Positions 1-7,577 of a DNA stretch of 64,000 nt are shown here, one piece after another; within the stretch, counting starts at the first letter, position 1, and every line of letters begins with the position of its first letter. The notes under the pieces are model-generated. The model worked only from the letters and a program-made list of their open reading frames with translations, ran no database searches and was not told the origin of the DNA. A program made the translations under genes and the position numbers. The DNA is from CAXBCP01 sp963974055. Lineage in GTDB: Bacteria > Pseudomonadota > Alphaproteobacteria > MPNO01 > UBA830. The stretch lies in contig CAXBCP010000015.1 in NCBI GenBank assembly GCA_963974055.1, positions 1 to 64,000 on the forward strand, in the 5' to 3' direction.

Positions 1-1
1 A

Positions 2-79
2 TATCACGGCGGCGCGTTATCTCTGGTCTTCGACATGACGCTTGAACGCGGCTCGGTAAACGCAACCCTGGCTGCGTGA
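2..79 (+). CDS. C-terminal fragment of an unidentified protein (cut by window start)
   Basis: The frame beginning at base 2 is open and ends in TGA at 77-79, giving a 25-residue tail ending in NATLAA. It stops 11 bases before the convergent gene ending at 90, a normal spacing for two convergent real genes. The fragment is too short to assign a family. It could also be a chance open frame. Confidence 0.3.
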   Translation, partial: YHGGALSLVFDMTLERGSVNATLAA

Positions 80-89
80 CGCGGCTGCG

Positions 90-440
90 CTAGTCCCGTA
101 GCGCTTCTTTCAGACGGTCCAGCAGTCCCGGCTTTTTCCTGATCTTCGACCCCGCGGGTTTCCCCTTCATGCGCGGCAGCCTATCCGGTTTCTGCGCCGG
201 CGCCCGACGCCCGGCCCGGGCGATCGAATCCGGGTTCTGATAGGAAAACAGCATCCTGAACGAGCCGTCGTCGCGAACGACGTAATAGGCGACCTTGCGG
301 ATGGTTCTGTCGCGCCGGCATCGCGCCTGCGCATCGACCTCGGCAGCTTCCCTGGTCGTGATCGCGGTCGAATAATCGAGCGCACCTTCGCGAATGCCCT
401 GATCCCCGCGGGCGGAATAGATTTCAACGACTTCGGACAT
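90..440 (-). CDS. Small basic hypothetical protein
   Basis: This 116-residue protein is not a family I recognise. The N-terminal two thirds look like a small alpha/beta fold, with a block reading RKVAYYVVRDDGSFRMLF near the middle. The last 40 residues are rich in Lys, Arg and Pro and may bind nucleic acid or be disordered. The frame can be extended to a TTG at 458, but ATG at 440 (MSEVVEIYS) is preferred. No strong ribosome site is visible. It is divergent from the ptx operon, sharing the 441-601 intergenic space. No signal peptide or membrane segment is seen. Confidence 0.6.
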   Translation of the reverse strand: MSEVVEIYSARGDQGIREGALDYSTAITTREAAEVDAQARCRRDRTIRKVAYYVVRDDGSFRMLFSYQNPDSIARAGRRAPAQKPDRLPRMKGKPAGSKIRKKPGLLDRLKEALRD

Positions 441-601
441 ATCCAAGACCACTGACAACCACGGACAGGTATAGCAACCGGACGTTTAAAAACCGTCAAG
501 GCAAGGCGCAAAGGACCCTGCCACCGGCGTGTCACAAAACCACAGGCAAAGCGCCACAAATTTGCCAACAAACCGTCACGCCGTATCGCGAAGGTTCCTG
601 C

Positions 602-1399
602 ATGATTAACCTTCAAGATGTTTCGGTGACGTACCCTAACGGTACAGTTGGTTTGCGTCCCACATCGATTGCCTTTCACAGTCGCGAGGTCACGGTATTG
701 CTCGGCCTCTCGGGCGCCGGCAAATCCACACTCTTAAGAACCCTGAACCACCTCACCATTCCGACGACCGGGGACATCACCCTTGCGGATGGCGGCAGTC
801 TGTCGGACCGCGAAACGCTTATCCGGCATCGGCGTCGGACCGCCATGATTTTCCAGCAGCATCAGCTTATTCCCCGGCATACGGCTTTGCAGAACACCCT
901 GACGGGACGGCTTGGCACCTATTCCGCCTGGCGTACGTTATTGCCGTTTCCAGTACAGGACCGGGTACTCGCGCTGAAATGCCTCGACCGCGTGGGACTG
1001 CTCGACCGCGCACTCAGCCGCGCCGATGCCCTGAGCGGCGGGCAGCAGCAACGGGTCGGGATTGCGCGGGCCCTCGCCCAGGAACCCGATCTCATTCTGG
1101 CCGATGAACCGGTGGCGAGCCTCGACCCGGCAACGTCTCACCGCGTTCTGTCACGGCTCCGCGCCATATGCCAGGAAGACGGTATCCCCGCGATCGTCAG
1201 TCTCCATCAGATTGATCTCGCGCGCGAATTCGCCGACCGGATTGTCGGACTGCGCGAAGGCCGGGTGATCTTCGATGCCGCCCCCGATGCCGTGGACGAC
1301 ACGATCCTCAACCAGATCTACGGCGATGCCCAAGCGACCATAGGCACGCCGGGGATACGAAACCGACACCGAGAACCCTTCAAGGAGGCCTACGCATGA
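602..1399 (+). CDS. ptxA: Phosphite/phosphonate ABC transporter ATP-binding protein (PtxA/PhnC type)
   Basis: This 265-residue ABC ATPase would drive import of phosphite or phosphonate at the cytoplasmic face of the inner membrane. The Walker A loop GLSGAGKS is at residues 35-42, the signature LSGGQQQR at 144-151, and Walker B LILADEP at about 164-170. The order ATPase, binding protein, permease, dehydrogenase is the ptxABCD order known from phosphite-oxidising Pseudomonas stutzeri. On sequence alone it could be called PhnC; the adjacent PtxD-like gene is what makes phosphite the likely substrate. Its stop overlaps the start of the binding-protein gene by 4 bases (ATGA), indicating translational coupling. 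Confidence 0.88.
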   Translation: MINLQDVSVTYPNGTVGLRPTSIAFHSREVTVLLGLSGAGKSTLLRTLNHLTIPTTGDITLADGGSLSDRETLIRHRRRTAMIFQQHQLIPRHTALQNTLTGRLGTYSAWRTLLPFPVQDRVLALKCLDRVGLLDRALSRADALSGGQQQRVGIARALAQEPDLILADEPVASLDPATSHRVLSRLRAICQEDGIPAIVSLHQIDLAREFADRIVGLREGRVIFDAAPDAVDDTILNQIYGDAQATIGTPGIRNRHREPFKEAYA

Positions 1400-2259
1400 A
1401 CTACACGCTTAAATCCATCTTCGCCGCGGCGGGCGCTGCCATTGTTATGTCCGCCACCCCCGCAATCGCCGCCGACAGCAACCCGGACACCCTGCGGGTC
1501 GCGCTTCTGCCCGACGAGAACGCCTCGACGGTCATCAAGAACAACAAGCCCCTGCAACAATATCTCGAAAACGCGCTGGGCAAGAAGGTCAAGCTGGTCG
1601 TCACCACAGATTATTCGTCAATGATCGAGGCGATGCGGTTCGGCCGGCTTGAACTCGCCTATTTCGGCCCGCTGTCCTACACGCTTGCCGCCGCCAAAAG
1701 CGATATCGAAGCCTTCGCCGGCATCAAGAAACGCGGCCGGACGACATACAACTCCGTCGTCATCGCCAACACGAAGTCCGGGATCGCGACGATTGCCGAT
1801 ATTAAAGGCAAGAACATGGCCTATGGCGATACCGCATCGACATCCAGCCACCTGATCCCGAAGAAGATGCTGATGGATAGCGGGCTTCAGCCGAAAACCG
1901 ACTACAAGGAAAACTTCCTCGGCGCCCATGATGCGGTCGCCGTCGCCGTTCAGAACGGCCACGCACAGGCTGGCGGATTGTCCAAGCCAATCTTCGAATC
2001 CCTCGTCAACCGGGGCATCATCAACCTCAACAAGGTCAAGGTGCTAAAGGTGTCTGCAGATTATCCCCAATATCCCTGGGCGATGCGCAAAGACCTCGAC
2101 CCGGCGTTGAAAGCCAAGGTTCGTGCGGCGTTTCTGGGCGCCACGGACAAGGCCGTCTTGAAACCGTTCAAGGCGGAAGGTTTCGGCGCAATGGAAGACA
2201 AGGATTACGACGTGATCCGGGCCCTCGCCAAGAAACTCAATCTGTCGCCTTCGTCGTAA
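1396..2259 (+). CDS. ptxB: Phosphite/phosphonate ABC transporter periplasmic binding protein (PtxB/PhnD type)
   Basis: This 287-residue protein has a cleavable signal peptide ending near residue 25 (AIA|AD), so it is periplasmic. The mature part begins TLRVALLPDENAST, the usual opening of PhnD/PtxB-type binding proteins. It continues with the YFGPLSY block and the AYGDTASTSSHLIP segment that form the oxyanion-binding site in the family. An AGGAGG ribosome site lies just before ATG 1396 and overlaps the end of ptxA. Family members bind phosphite, phosphonates or hypophosphite; the neighbouring dehydrogenase favours phosphite here. Confidence 0.88.
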   Translation: MNYTLKSIFAAAGAAIVMSATPAIAADSNPDTLRVALLPDENASTVIKNNKPLQQYLENALGKKVKLVVTTDYSSMIEAMRFGRLELAYFGPLSYTLAAAKSDIEAFAGIKKRGRTTYNSVVIANTKSGIATIADIKGKNMAYGDTASTSSHLIPKKMLMDSGLQPKTDYKENFLGAHDAVAVAVQNGHAQAGGLSKPIFESLVNRGIINLNKVKVLKVSADYPQYPWAMRKDLDPALKAKVRAAFLGATDKAVLKPFKAEGFGAMEDKDYDVIRALAKKLNLSPSS

Positions 2260-2263
2260 CAAC

Positions 2264-3085
2264 TTGGCGCAAATAATTTCACAAAACGACGGCGGTCAGT
2301 TCAAAGAACTGCTCGCCGTCGAGCGCCGCGCCTGGCGACGGACGTGGATTCAGGCCGGGCTTGTCGTCGTCGCGGCGATGTTCTGTTTCTGGCAGACAGG
2401 GCTGCTGGACCTTCCCCGGTTGGGGGAAGGCATTCCGGCCATCGGGATCCTGATCGGTGAAATGTTTCCGCCGAATTTCGCCGACGCACAAAGCTGGATC
2501 GTCCCGATCGTCGATACGCTTGCGATGAGCGTTGCCGGCACAGCACTCGCGGTCGTTCTTTCGCTGCCGCTCGCATTTCTAGCTGCGGAGAACACCGCGC
2601 CGAACCGCGCCGTCTATCGCATCGCGCGGACGACGCTGAATACATTACGGGCAATTCCCGAACTGATTATGGGCATCGTGTTCGTCGCGGCTGTCGGGTT
2701 CGGCGCCCTTCCCGGCGTATTGGCGCTCGGTCTCCATTCCGTGGGCATGGTCGGCAAGTTCTTCGCCGAGTCGATCGAACACGCGCATTCGGCGCCAATC
2801 GAGGCGGCCCGGGCAGCGGGCGCATCGCCCATCCAGGTCATCAGCCATGGCGTCCTGCCGCAGGTCATTCCACATTTCATGGACGTGGCGATGTATCGCT
2901 GGGAATACAATTTCCGCGCATCGACCGTGATGGGGATGGTCGGGGCCGGCGGTATCGGTCTGGAACTGATGAGTTCGCTGCGGATCATGCGATACAATGA
3001 AGTTTTTGCAATCCTGCTGGTGATCCTGACCCTGGTGACCCTGGTCGACGGACTCAGCGGTCTTCTCCGCCGGCGCTTCAAATAA
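2264..3085 (+). CDS. ptxC: Phosphite/phosphonate ABC transporter permease (PtxC/PhnE type)
   Basis: This 273-residue inner-membrane permease has about six hydrophobic segments, for example near residues 31-45, 85-110 and 128-150. The EAARAAGASPIQV stretch is the EAA loop that contacts the ATPase. The only plausible start close to the ptxB stop is TTG at 2264, four bases after the TAA. The first ATG lies inside the first membrane helix. A single permease gene is normal for ptxC/phnE systems. The gene ends 7 bases before ptxD, so all four genes form one transcription unit. Confidence 0.86.
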   Translation: MAQIISQNDGGQFKELLAVERRAWRRTWIQAGLVVVAAMFCFWQTGLLDLPRLGEGIPAIGILIGEMFPPNFADAQSWIVPIVDTLAMSVAGTALAVVLSLPLAFLAAENTAPNRAVYRIARTTLNTLRAIPELIMGIVFVAAVGFGALPGVLALGLHSVGMVGKFFAESIEHAHSAPIEAARAAGASPIQVISHGVLPQVIPHFMDVAMYRWEYNFRASTVMGMVGAGGIGLELMSSLRIMRYNEVFAILLVILTLVTLVDGLSGLLRRRFK

Positions 3086-3092
3086 GTTTCGG

Positions 3093-4118
3093 ATGCTCGA
3101 TGTCCTGCCAAAAGTCGTCCTGTCCTGCCGGGTTTTTCCGGAAACGCTTTCCCTGTTCGAAGGTAAATGCGACGTCGTCGCCAACCAGACAGACGACGCC
3201 TTGACCCCGCAATCGTTGCGTCAACGCTGTGCCGACGCCGAAGCGCTTATGGCGTTCATGCCGGATTCCATCGATGCAACGTTTCTGGAAAACTGTCCGC
3301 GCCTGCGTATCGTGGGATGCGCCCTCAAGGGGTTCGATAATTTCGACGTCAAGGCCTGTACCCGAAGACAGGTCTGGGTAAGCATCGTTCCCGACCTTCT
3401 AACCGAGCCGACGGCGGAGCTTGCGATCGGCCTGACCATCGGGGTCAGCCGCAATCTGCCGATGGGCGACCGCCTTGTGCGAAACGGGTTCGATGGATGG
3501 AGGCCGGTGCTGTATGGCACGGGGCTGTCGGGTTCATCCGTCGGCATTCTCGGCATGGGCGCGGTCGGACAGGCGATTGCCCGGCGATTGCAGGGATTCA
3601 GCGTGGAGCTTTTTTATCACGACACCCAAGTGCCCGATCCGGACACAGAAGCCGGACTGGCAGTTACGCAGCTGGACGCCGGCGCACTAGCCGCCCGCAG
3701 CGATTTTCTGATTGTCGCCGTCCCGCTGAACCCATCGACCCGGGGCATGATCGACGCGGAATTTCTGCGCGGTATGAAACGCGGCGCATATCTCATTAAC
3801 CCCGCGCGGGGCTCGGTGGTGAACGAAGAAGATATTGCCGATGCACTGGACTCAGAAAGCCTCGCAGGATACGCCGCCGACGTATACGAATTCGAAGACT
3901 GGGCATTGGCGGACCGCCCCCGGGAAATTCCAGATAGGTTGCTTCAGAACCGGGAACGGACCTTTTTCACGCCGCATATAGGGTCGGCGGTTTCCGATGT
4001 TCGCCGGGCAATCGAACGCGACGCCGCGCAGAACATCCTTGAAGCCCTCGCCGGCAAAACGCCCCACGGCGCCATAAATTCTCCTGCCGCATCACTTGGC
4101 GCCGCCCCGGCAGATTGA
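3093..4118 (+). CDS. ptxD: Phosphite dehydrogenase (NAD-dependent), PtxD
   Basis: This 341-residue D-2-hydroxyacid-dehydrogenase-fold enzyme would oxidise phosphite to phosphate with NAD+. It resembles the P. stutzeri PtxD sequence as I recall it along its whole length. Shared blocks include MAFMPD (residues 53-58), GCALKGFDNFDV (75-86), the Rossmann loop GILGMGAVGQ (151-160), NPARGSVV (236-243), ADVYEFEDWA (262-271) and FTPHIGSAV (292-300). Catalytic positions Lys79, Arg239, Glu268 and His295 correspond to Lys76, Arg237, Glu266 and His292 of PtxD. Asp177, at the end of the second Rossmann strand, fits NAD rather than NADP preference. It is the last gene of the operon; no ptxE-like LysR regulator follows. 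A general 2-hydroxyacid dehydrogenase is much less likely. Confidence 0.9.
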   Translation: MLDVLPKVVLSCRVFPETLSLFEGKCDVVANQTDDALTPQSLRQRCADAEALMAFMPDSIDATFLENCPRLRIVGCALKGFDNFDVKACTRRQVWVSIVPDLLTEPTAELAIGLTIGVSRNLPMGDRLVRNGFDGWRPVLYGTGLSGSSVGILGMGAVGQAIARRLQGFSVELFYHDTQVPDPDTEAGLAVTQLDAGALAARSDFLIVAVPLNPSTRGMIDAEFLRGMKRGAYLINPARGSVVNEEDIADALDSESLAGYAADVYEFEDWALADRPREIPDRLLQNRERTFFTPHIGSAVSDVRRAIERDAAQNILEALAGKTPHGAINSPAASLGAAPAD

Positions 4119-4151
4119 TCCTCGTCCGGCAAAAGACGGGGTCTCCGGCGC

Positions 4152-4796
4152 CTATCCGCTGATAATCGAGCCGCGTTCGATGACGAAGGTTTTGTCGAGC
4201 AGGTCCTTGATATGCTTGTCGTTCGATTCCGCGACGAGCACGGATTCGCCTTCTTCCTTGAGATTTTTCATGATCTCGACCATCCGTTGCGCAAAGACCG
4301 GCGCGATCCCTTCCGACGGTTCGTCCAGCATCAGAAGTTTCGTGCCGACCATCAGCGCGCGGGCGAAGGCGACGAATTTCTGCTGTCCGCCCGACAGCTC
4401 GGTCGCGCCGCGATTGCGGAATTCCTGAACCTCCGGCATCAGATTGTAAATCCACTCGAGACGCTCTTTGGAATTGGCGACGTTGGTCGTCCAGGTCGGA
4501 AGCAGGATGTTTTCCTCGGACGTCAGCTGGGGCACCAGCCTGCGGTCCTCGGGCATGAACCCGATTCCCAGATGCGCGCGCCGGTGGGCCGGCGCGGCGC
4601 CCAGGTCTTCGCCGTCGAATTGAATACCGCCGTTCTTTGCCTCCAGCGCCCCCATAACCGCCCGCAGCAGGGTGGTTTTGCCGGCGCCGTTCCGGCCGAT
4701 CAGGCCGCACATGGTGCCTGACGGCACCTCGAAACCGATCCCGCGCAGGATGGGCGTCGCGCCGATATTCACGTCGAGTCCGGAGATATTAAGCAT
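4152..4796 (-). CDS. livF: Branched-chain amino acid-type ABC transporter ATP-binding protein LivF
   Basis: This 214-residue ABC ATPase carries Walker A GRNGAGKT (34-41), signature LSGGQQKF and Walker B LLMLDEPSEG, all typical of LivF. The chosen start is ATG 4796, preceded by AAGGAGG at the right spacing and overlapping the livG stop by 8 bases (ATGCTTAA). A longer frame reaches an ATG at 4814 but lacks this ribosome site. It is the last gene of a five-gene minus-strand transporter unit (binding protein, livH, livM, livG, livF). The substrate could be an amino acid, amide or aromatic acid; the family is broad. Confidence 0.88.
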   Translation of the reverse strand: MLNISGLDVNIGATPILRGIGFEVPSGTMCGLIGRNGAGKTTLLRAVMGALEAKNGGIQFDGEDLGAAPAHRRAHLGIGFMPEDRRLVPQLTSEENILLPTWTTNVANSKERLEWIYNLMPEVQEFRNRGATELSGGQQKFVAFARALMVGTKLLMLDEPSEGIAPVFAQRMVEIMKNLKEEGESVLVAESNDKHIKDLLDKTFVIERGSIISG

Positions 4797-5571
4797 GTGC
4801 GCCTCCTTCGACATGACCCGGGTGGTATTCCTGTCCGATCACGAATTCGCGCACTTTTTCGTCTTTCATTGCCTCTGCCGTCGTCGCATCGCAGATGATT
4901 TCGCCCTGATAGAATGCCCAGACCCGGTTCACGAAGCGCTCGACGATTTCCATATCGTGTTCGATGAACATCACGGTGGTGTCTTCTTCTTTCAGGGCCA
5001 GCATGATGATGTCCATCAGGTCGAATTTCTCCTCGACGCTGATGCCGCTGGTCGGTTCGTCCAGCATGACGAGTTTCGGATTGCGCACCGTCGCCATCGC
5101 GATATCCAGCAGTTTCCGAACGCCCTGGGGCAACGCGGAGGCGGCCACATCGCGATATTCCGAAATCTGGTAGCGTTTGAGCTGCGCATCGACCCGTGCC
5201 TCACGGTCGTCGGTATGCAACGGCGTAAACAGCCCCCAGCCGCTACGCTCGGCAATGCCGTAAGCGACCAGCATGTTGTCGAAGACCGTTTCCGACAAAA
5301 AAACCTGCGGCACCTGGAAAGACCGGCACAGACCGAGCTTCGTCACATCGCGCGGGTGCAGGCCGACCACGTTTTTCCCCATGAATTCGATCCGGCCGCT
5401 CGACGGCGGCAGGTAACCGGTGACCATGTTGACGAACGTCGTCTTGCCGGCGCCGTTGGCGCCGATGATGCCGATGTTTTCCCCGACATCGACGGTTACG
5501 TTGATGTTGTGGGCCGCGACGACACCCCCGAAATTCTTTTCGAGATCGTGGACTTCCAATACCCGTGTCAT
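4789..5571 (-). CDS. livG: Branched-chain amino acid-type ABC transporter ATP-binding protein LivG
   Basis: This 260-residue ABC ATPase pairs with LivF. Walker A GANGAGKT follows the first strand region, Walker B reads LVMLDEPTSGIS, and an H-loop histidine lies in MFIEHDMEIV. The signature region reads LPQGVRKLLDIA rather than the usual LSHGEQRLLEIA, which is a divergent but tolerated LivG form. It overlaps livF by 8 bases and starts 4 bases after the livM stop. The 260-residue length is normal for LivG. Confidence 0.87.
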   Translation of the reverse strand: MTRVLEVHDLEKNFGGVVAAHNINVTVDVGENIGIIGANGAGKTTFVNMVTGYLPPSSGRIEFMGKNVVGLHPRDVTKLGLCRSFQVPQVFLSETVFDNMLVAYGIAERSGWGLFTPLHTDDREARVDAQLKRYQISEYRDVAASALPQGVRKLLDIAMATVRNPKLVMLDEPTSGISVEEKFDLMDIIMLALKEEDTTVMFIEHDMEIVERFVNRVWAFYQGEIICDATTAEAMKDEKVREFVIGQEYHPGHVEGGAHA

Positions 5572-5575
5572 CGCC

Positions 5576-6562
5576 TTACTCCGCTGCCTGAGTTTCGCCG
5601 CGCGCGGCGGCCGCCATCCTCCGGCGGTTCCGCCACTCGCTGCGGATCGACCAGAGCCCGTCCGGCAGGAACATGATAATCAGCAGAAGCGAACCGCCGA
5701 GAATCAACTGCCAGATCTCCGGCGCGAATTCGAACGCGTAGGTGCGGAGCAGTTCGTAAACAAGCGCGCCGATAAATGTCGCACCGACATTGCCGGTGCC
5801 CGACAGAATCGTAATAAAGACGAAATCGCCCGAAACCGGCCAGTAGACCATCGAATCCGGATCGACATGGCCAACGGTGACCGCCATGATCACCCCGCCG
5901 ACCCCGGCCAGAACCCCGGAAATGACGTATTTGGCGTGGATCGCGCGTTCGGCCGAATACCCCAGGTATTCGACGCGAATTTCGTTTTCGCGCACCGCCA
6001 TGGTCATCATGCCGAGGGTGGATTTCAGATACCAATGGGACAGGACCGCCGCAATATAAGCGAAACAGATCGCGAAAACGTACAATGTCGGCCGGTAATC
6101 CTCGTCGGCCGGAACATATCCGAGGAAGCTGACATGACTGACACCGATCCCGTCGGTGGACCCCAGCGCCTCGACCTTGGCCAACACGCCGTAAAGGATC
6201 ATGGAGAACGCCATGTTCAGCAACGCGAAGAATATCGCGCGGTACTGACGCAGCAGGAAACCGAGGAAAAAGGCCAGCAGCCCGGCCGTCGCCGTCCCGC
6301 CGATCAACAGAACGAAGATATCGTTCACGCCGGCAATCTGCAGCATGGCGACCGTGTAAGCGCCGAACCCGAAGAAAAGCGCATGGCCGAACGATACCAG
6401 GCCGGTCCGCCACAGGATAAGCAGGCCGATCGCAACACACCCGCGCGACAGGGATTGCAGGCCGATGCTCCGCATCCATTCTTCGAGAACGAAATTCAGC
6501 GCAAAGAGCGCAACGAGGCCGATCGTCAGCCCCCAGAACGTTTTGTCCAGTAGTTGGTTCAT
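5576..6562 (-). CDS. livM: Branched-chain amino acid-type ABC transporter permease LivM
   Basis: This 328-residue polytopic membrane protein has about eight to ten hydrophobic stretches and the LivM signature region AVRENEIRVEYLGYSAERAIHAKYV, quoted here only by its landmarks AVRENE and EYLGYS. It starts with ATG at 6562 overlapping the livH stop by 4 bases. With LivH it forms the heterodimeric channel, and LivG and LivF bind its cytoplasmic EAA-like loops. The C-terminus is short and charged (RRRMAAAARGE). Confidence 0.87.
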   Translation of the reverse strand: MNQLLDKTFWGLTIGLVALFALNFVLEEWMRSIGLQSLSRGCVAIGLLILWRTGLVSFGHALFFGFGAYTVAMLQIAGVNDIFVLLIGGTATAGLLAFFLGFLLRQYRAIFFALLNMAFSMILYGVLAKVEALGSTDGIGVSHVSFLGYVPADEDYRPTLYVFAICFAYIAAVLSHWYLKSTLGMMTMAVRENEIRVEYLGYSAERAIHAKYVISGVLAGVGGVIMAVTVGHVDPDSMVYWPVSGDFVFITILSGTGNVGATFIGALVYELLRTYAFEFAPEIWQLILGGSLLLIIMFLPDGLWSIRSEWRNRRRMAAAARGETQAAE

Positions 6563-7461
6563 ATCTTCCTCGCCTTGATGGGGGCGAAAAGCCCTTCCGG
6601 ACGGATGACCAGAACGAACGCCATGATCGCGTAGATCACGAAAAGCTCCAGTTCGGGATACATGTGCACGGCGGCGGCGCGGGAAATACCGACAATGATC
6701 GAACCGATCAGGGCGCCGGGAATCGATCCCATCCCGCCGATCACCACGACGGCGAAGGCAAGCACGATCACTTCAACGCCGATACCAGGCTGAACGGAAA
6801 TAATCGGCGCGTGGTACGCACCGCCCAGCGCGCCCAGAAACGTACCGATCATGAAGGTGATCAGGAATACCTTGGTGACATTGATCCCCATGGCCATGCT
6901 GATTTCGCGGTCGAAGATAACCGCCAGGAGCACCTTGCCGAACTGTGTCCGGTTGAGGCCGTACCAGAGGATGAACGCCACAATGAAGGTCAGGGCGATC
7001 ATCGTCAGCGCGTAATTGTCGAACACCAGCCCGGCGATTTCGCTGTTCCCCAGCAGCGCCAGCGGCTGGAAGGCCAGATAGGGATTGGTGCCCCAGATCA
7101 GCAGGATGACGTCCTCGAGAACCAGGAAGGCGGCAAACGTCGCCAGAACGACGATGTGTTCGTCCCGGTCGTACAGGTATTTAAGGAGCCCGCGTTCGAT
7201 TATGACCCCAAGGACGATACCGAGGACGATCGCGCTGCCGAGAATCAGCAGGAACCCGCCCCAGTCCGGCAACCCGCCGCGGGACCAGAGCCCAATCAGA
7301 TAAGCGGCGAAATAAGCGCCGAATGCGTAGAACGAACCGTGGGTAACGTTCAGCACTTTCTGCACGCCGAAAATCACTGTGAGGCCAACCGCCACCAGAA
7401 ACAGGTAGGACGAATAGACCAGGCCATCGACAAGGATGACCAGAAGAAGCTCAAAATCCAA
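6559..7461 (-). CDS. livH: Branched-chain amino acid-type ABC transporter permease LivH
   Basis: This 300-residue membrane protein opens with LLLVILVDGLVYSSYLFLVA and contains the LivH landmarks GLTVIFGVQKVLNVTHGSFY and GGMGSIPGALIGS. It has about eight transmembrane helices. It is coupled to livM by an ATGA overlap. The 116-base space upstream, between it and the binding-protein gene, holds a strong GC hairpin (7533-7560) that may lower permease expression relative to the binding protein. Confidence 0.88.
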   Translation of the reverse strand: MDFELLLVILVDGLVYSSYLFLVAVGLTVIFGVQKVLNVTHGSFYAFGAYFAAYLIGLWSRGGLPDWGGFLLILGSAIVLGIVLGVIIERGLLKYLYDRDEHIVVLATFAAFLVLEDVILLIWGTNPYLAFQPLALLGNSEIAGLVFDNYALTMIALTFIVAFILWYGLNRTQFGKVLLAVIFDREISMAMGINVTKVFLITFMIGTFLGALGGAYHAPIISVQPGIGVEVIVLAFAVVVIGGMGSIPGALIGSIIVGISRAAAVHMYPELELFVIYAIMAFVLVIRPEGLFAPIKARKI

Positions 7462-7532
7462 CGTAAAACCCCTGTCAGGATACGCAGCGTCTCTTTCGGA
7501 CGCGTCGTCGCGTTGCAGACGTCAAATCAAAC

Positions 7533-7560
7533 CGGGGGGGCAGACATAGCCCGCCCCCCG
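7533..7560 (-). terminator. GC hairpin between binding-protein gene and livH
   Basis: CGGGGGGGC at 7533-7541 pairs with GCCCCCCG at 7553-7560, giving an 8-bp all-GC stem with one bulged G and an 11-base loop. On the minus-strand transcript it comes 18 bases after the binding-protein stop. The bases that follow are only moderately T-rich (GGTTTGATTTG). It may be a leaky terminator or an RNA-stabilising hairpin giving more binding protein than permease. Confidence 0.5.
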
Positions 7561-7577
7561 CTTCGATCAATGCATGT

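Noticed and set aside
459..601. Possible Pho box upstream of ptxA
   Set aside because: GTGTCACAAAACCACAG and two CCGTCA-type words occur, but no pair of CTGTCAT-like repeats has the correct 11-base spacing.
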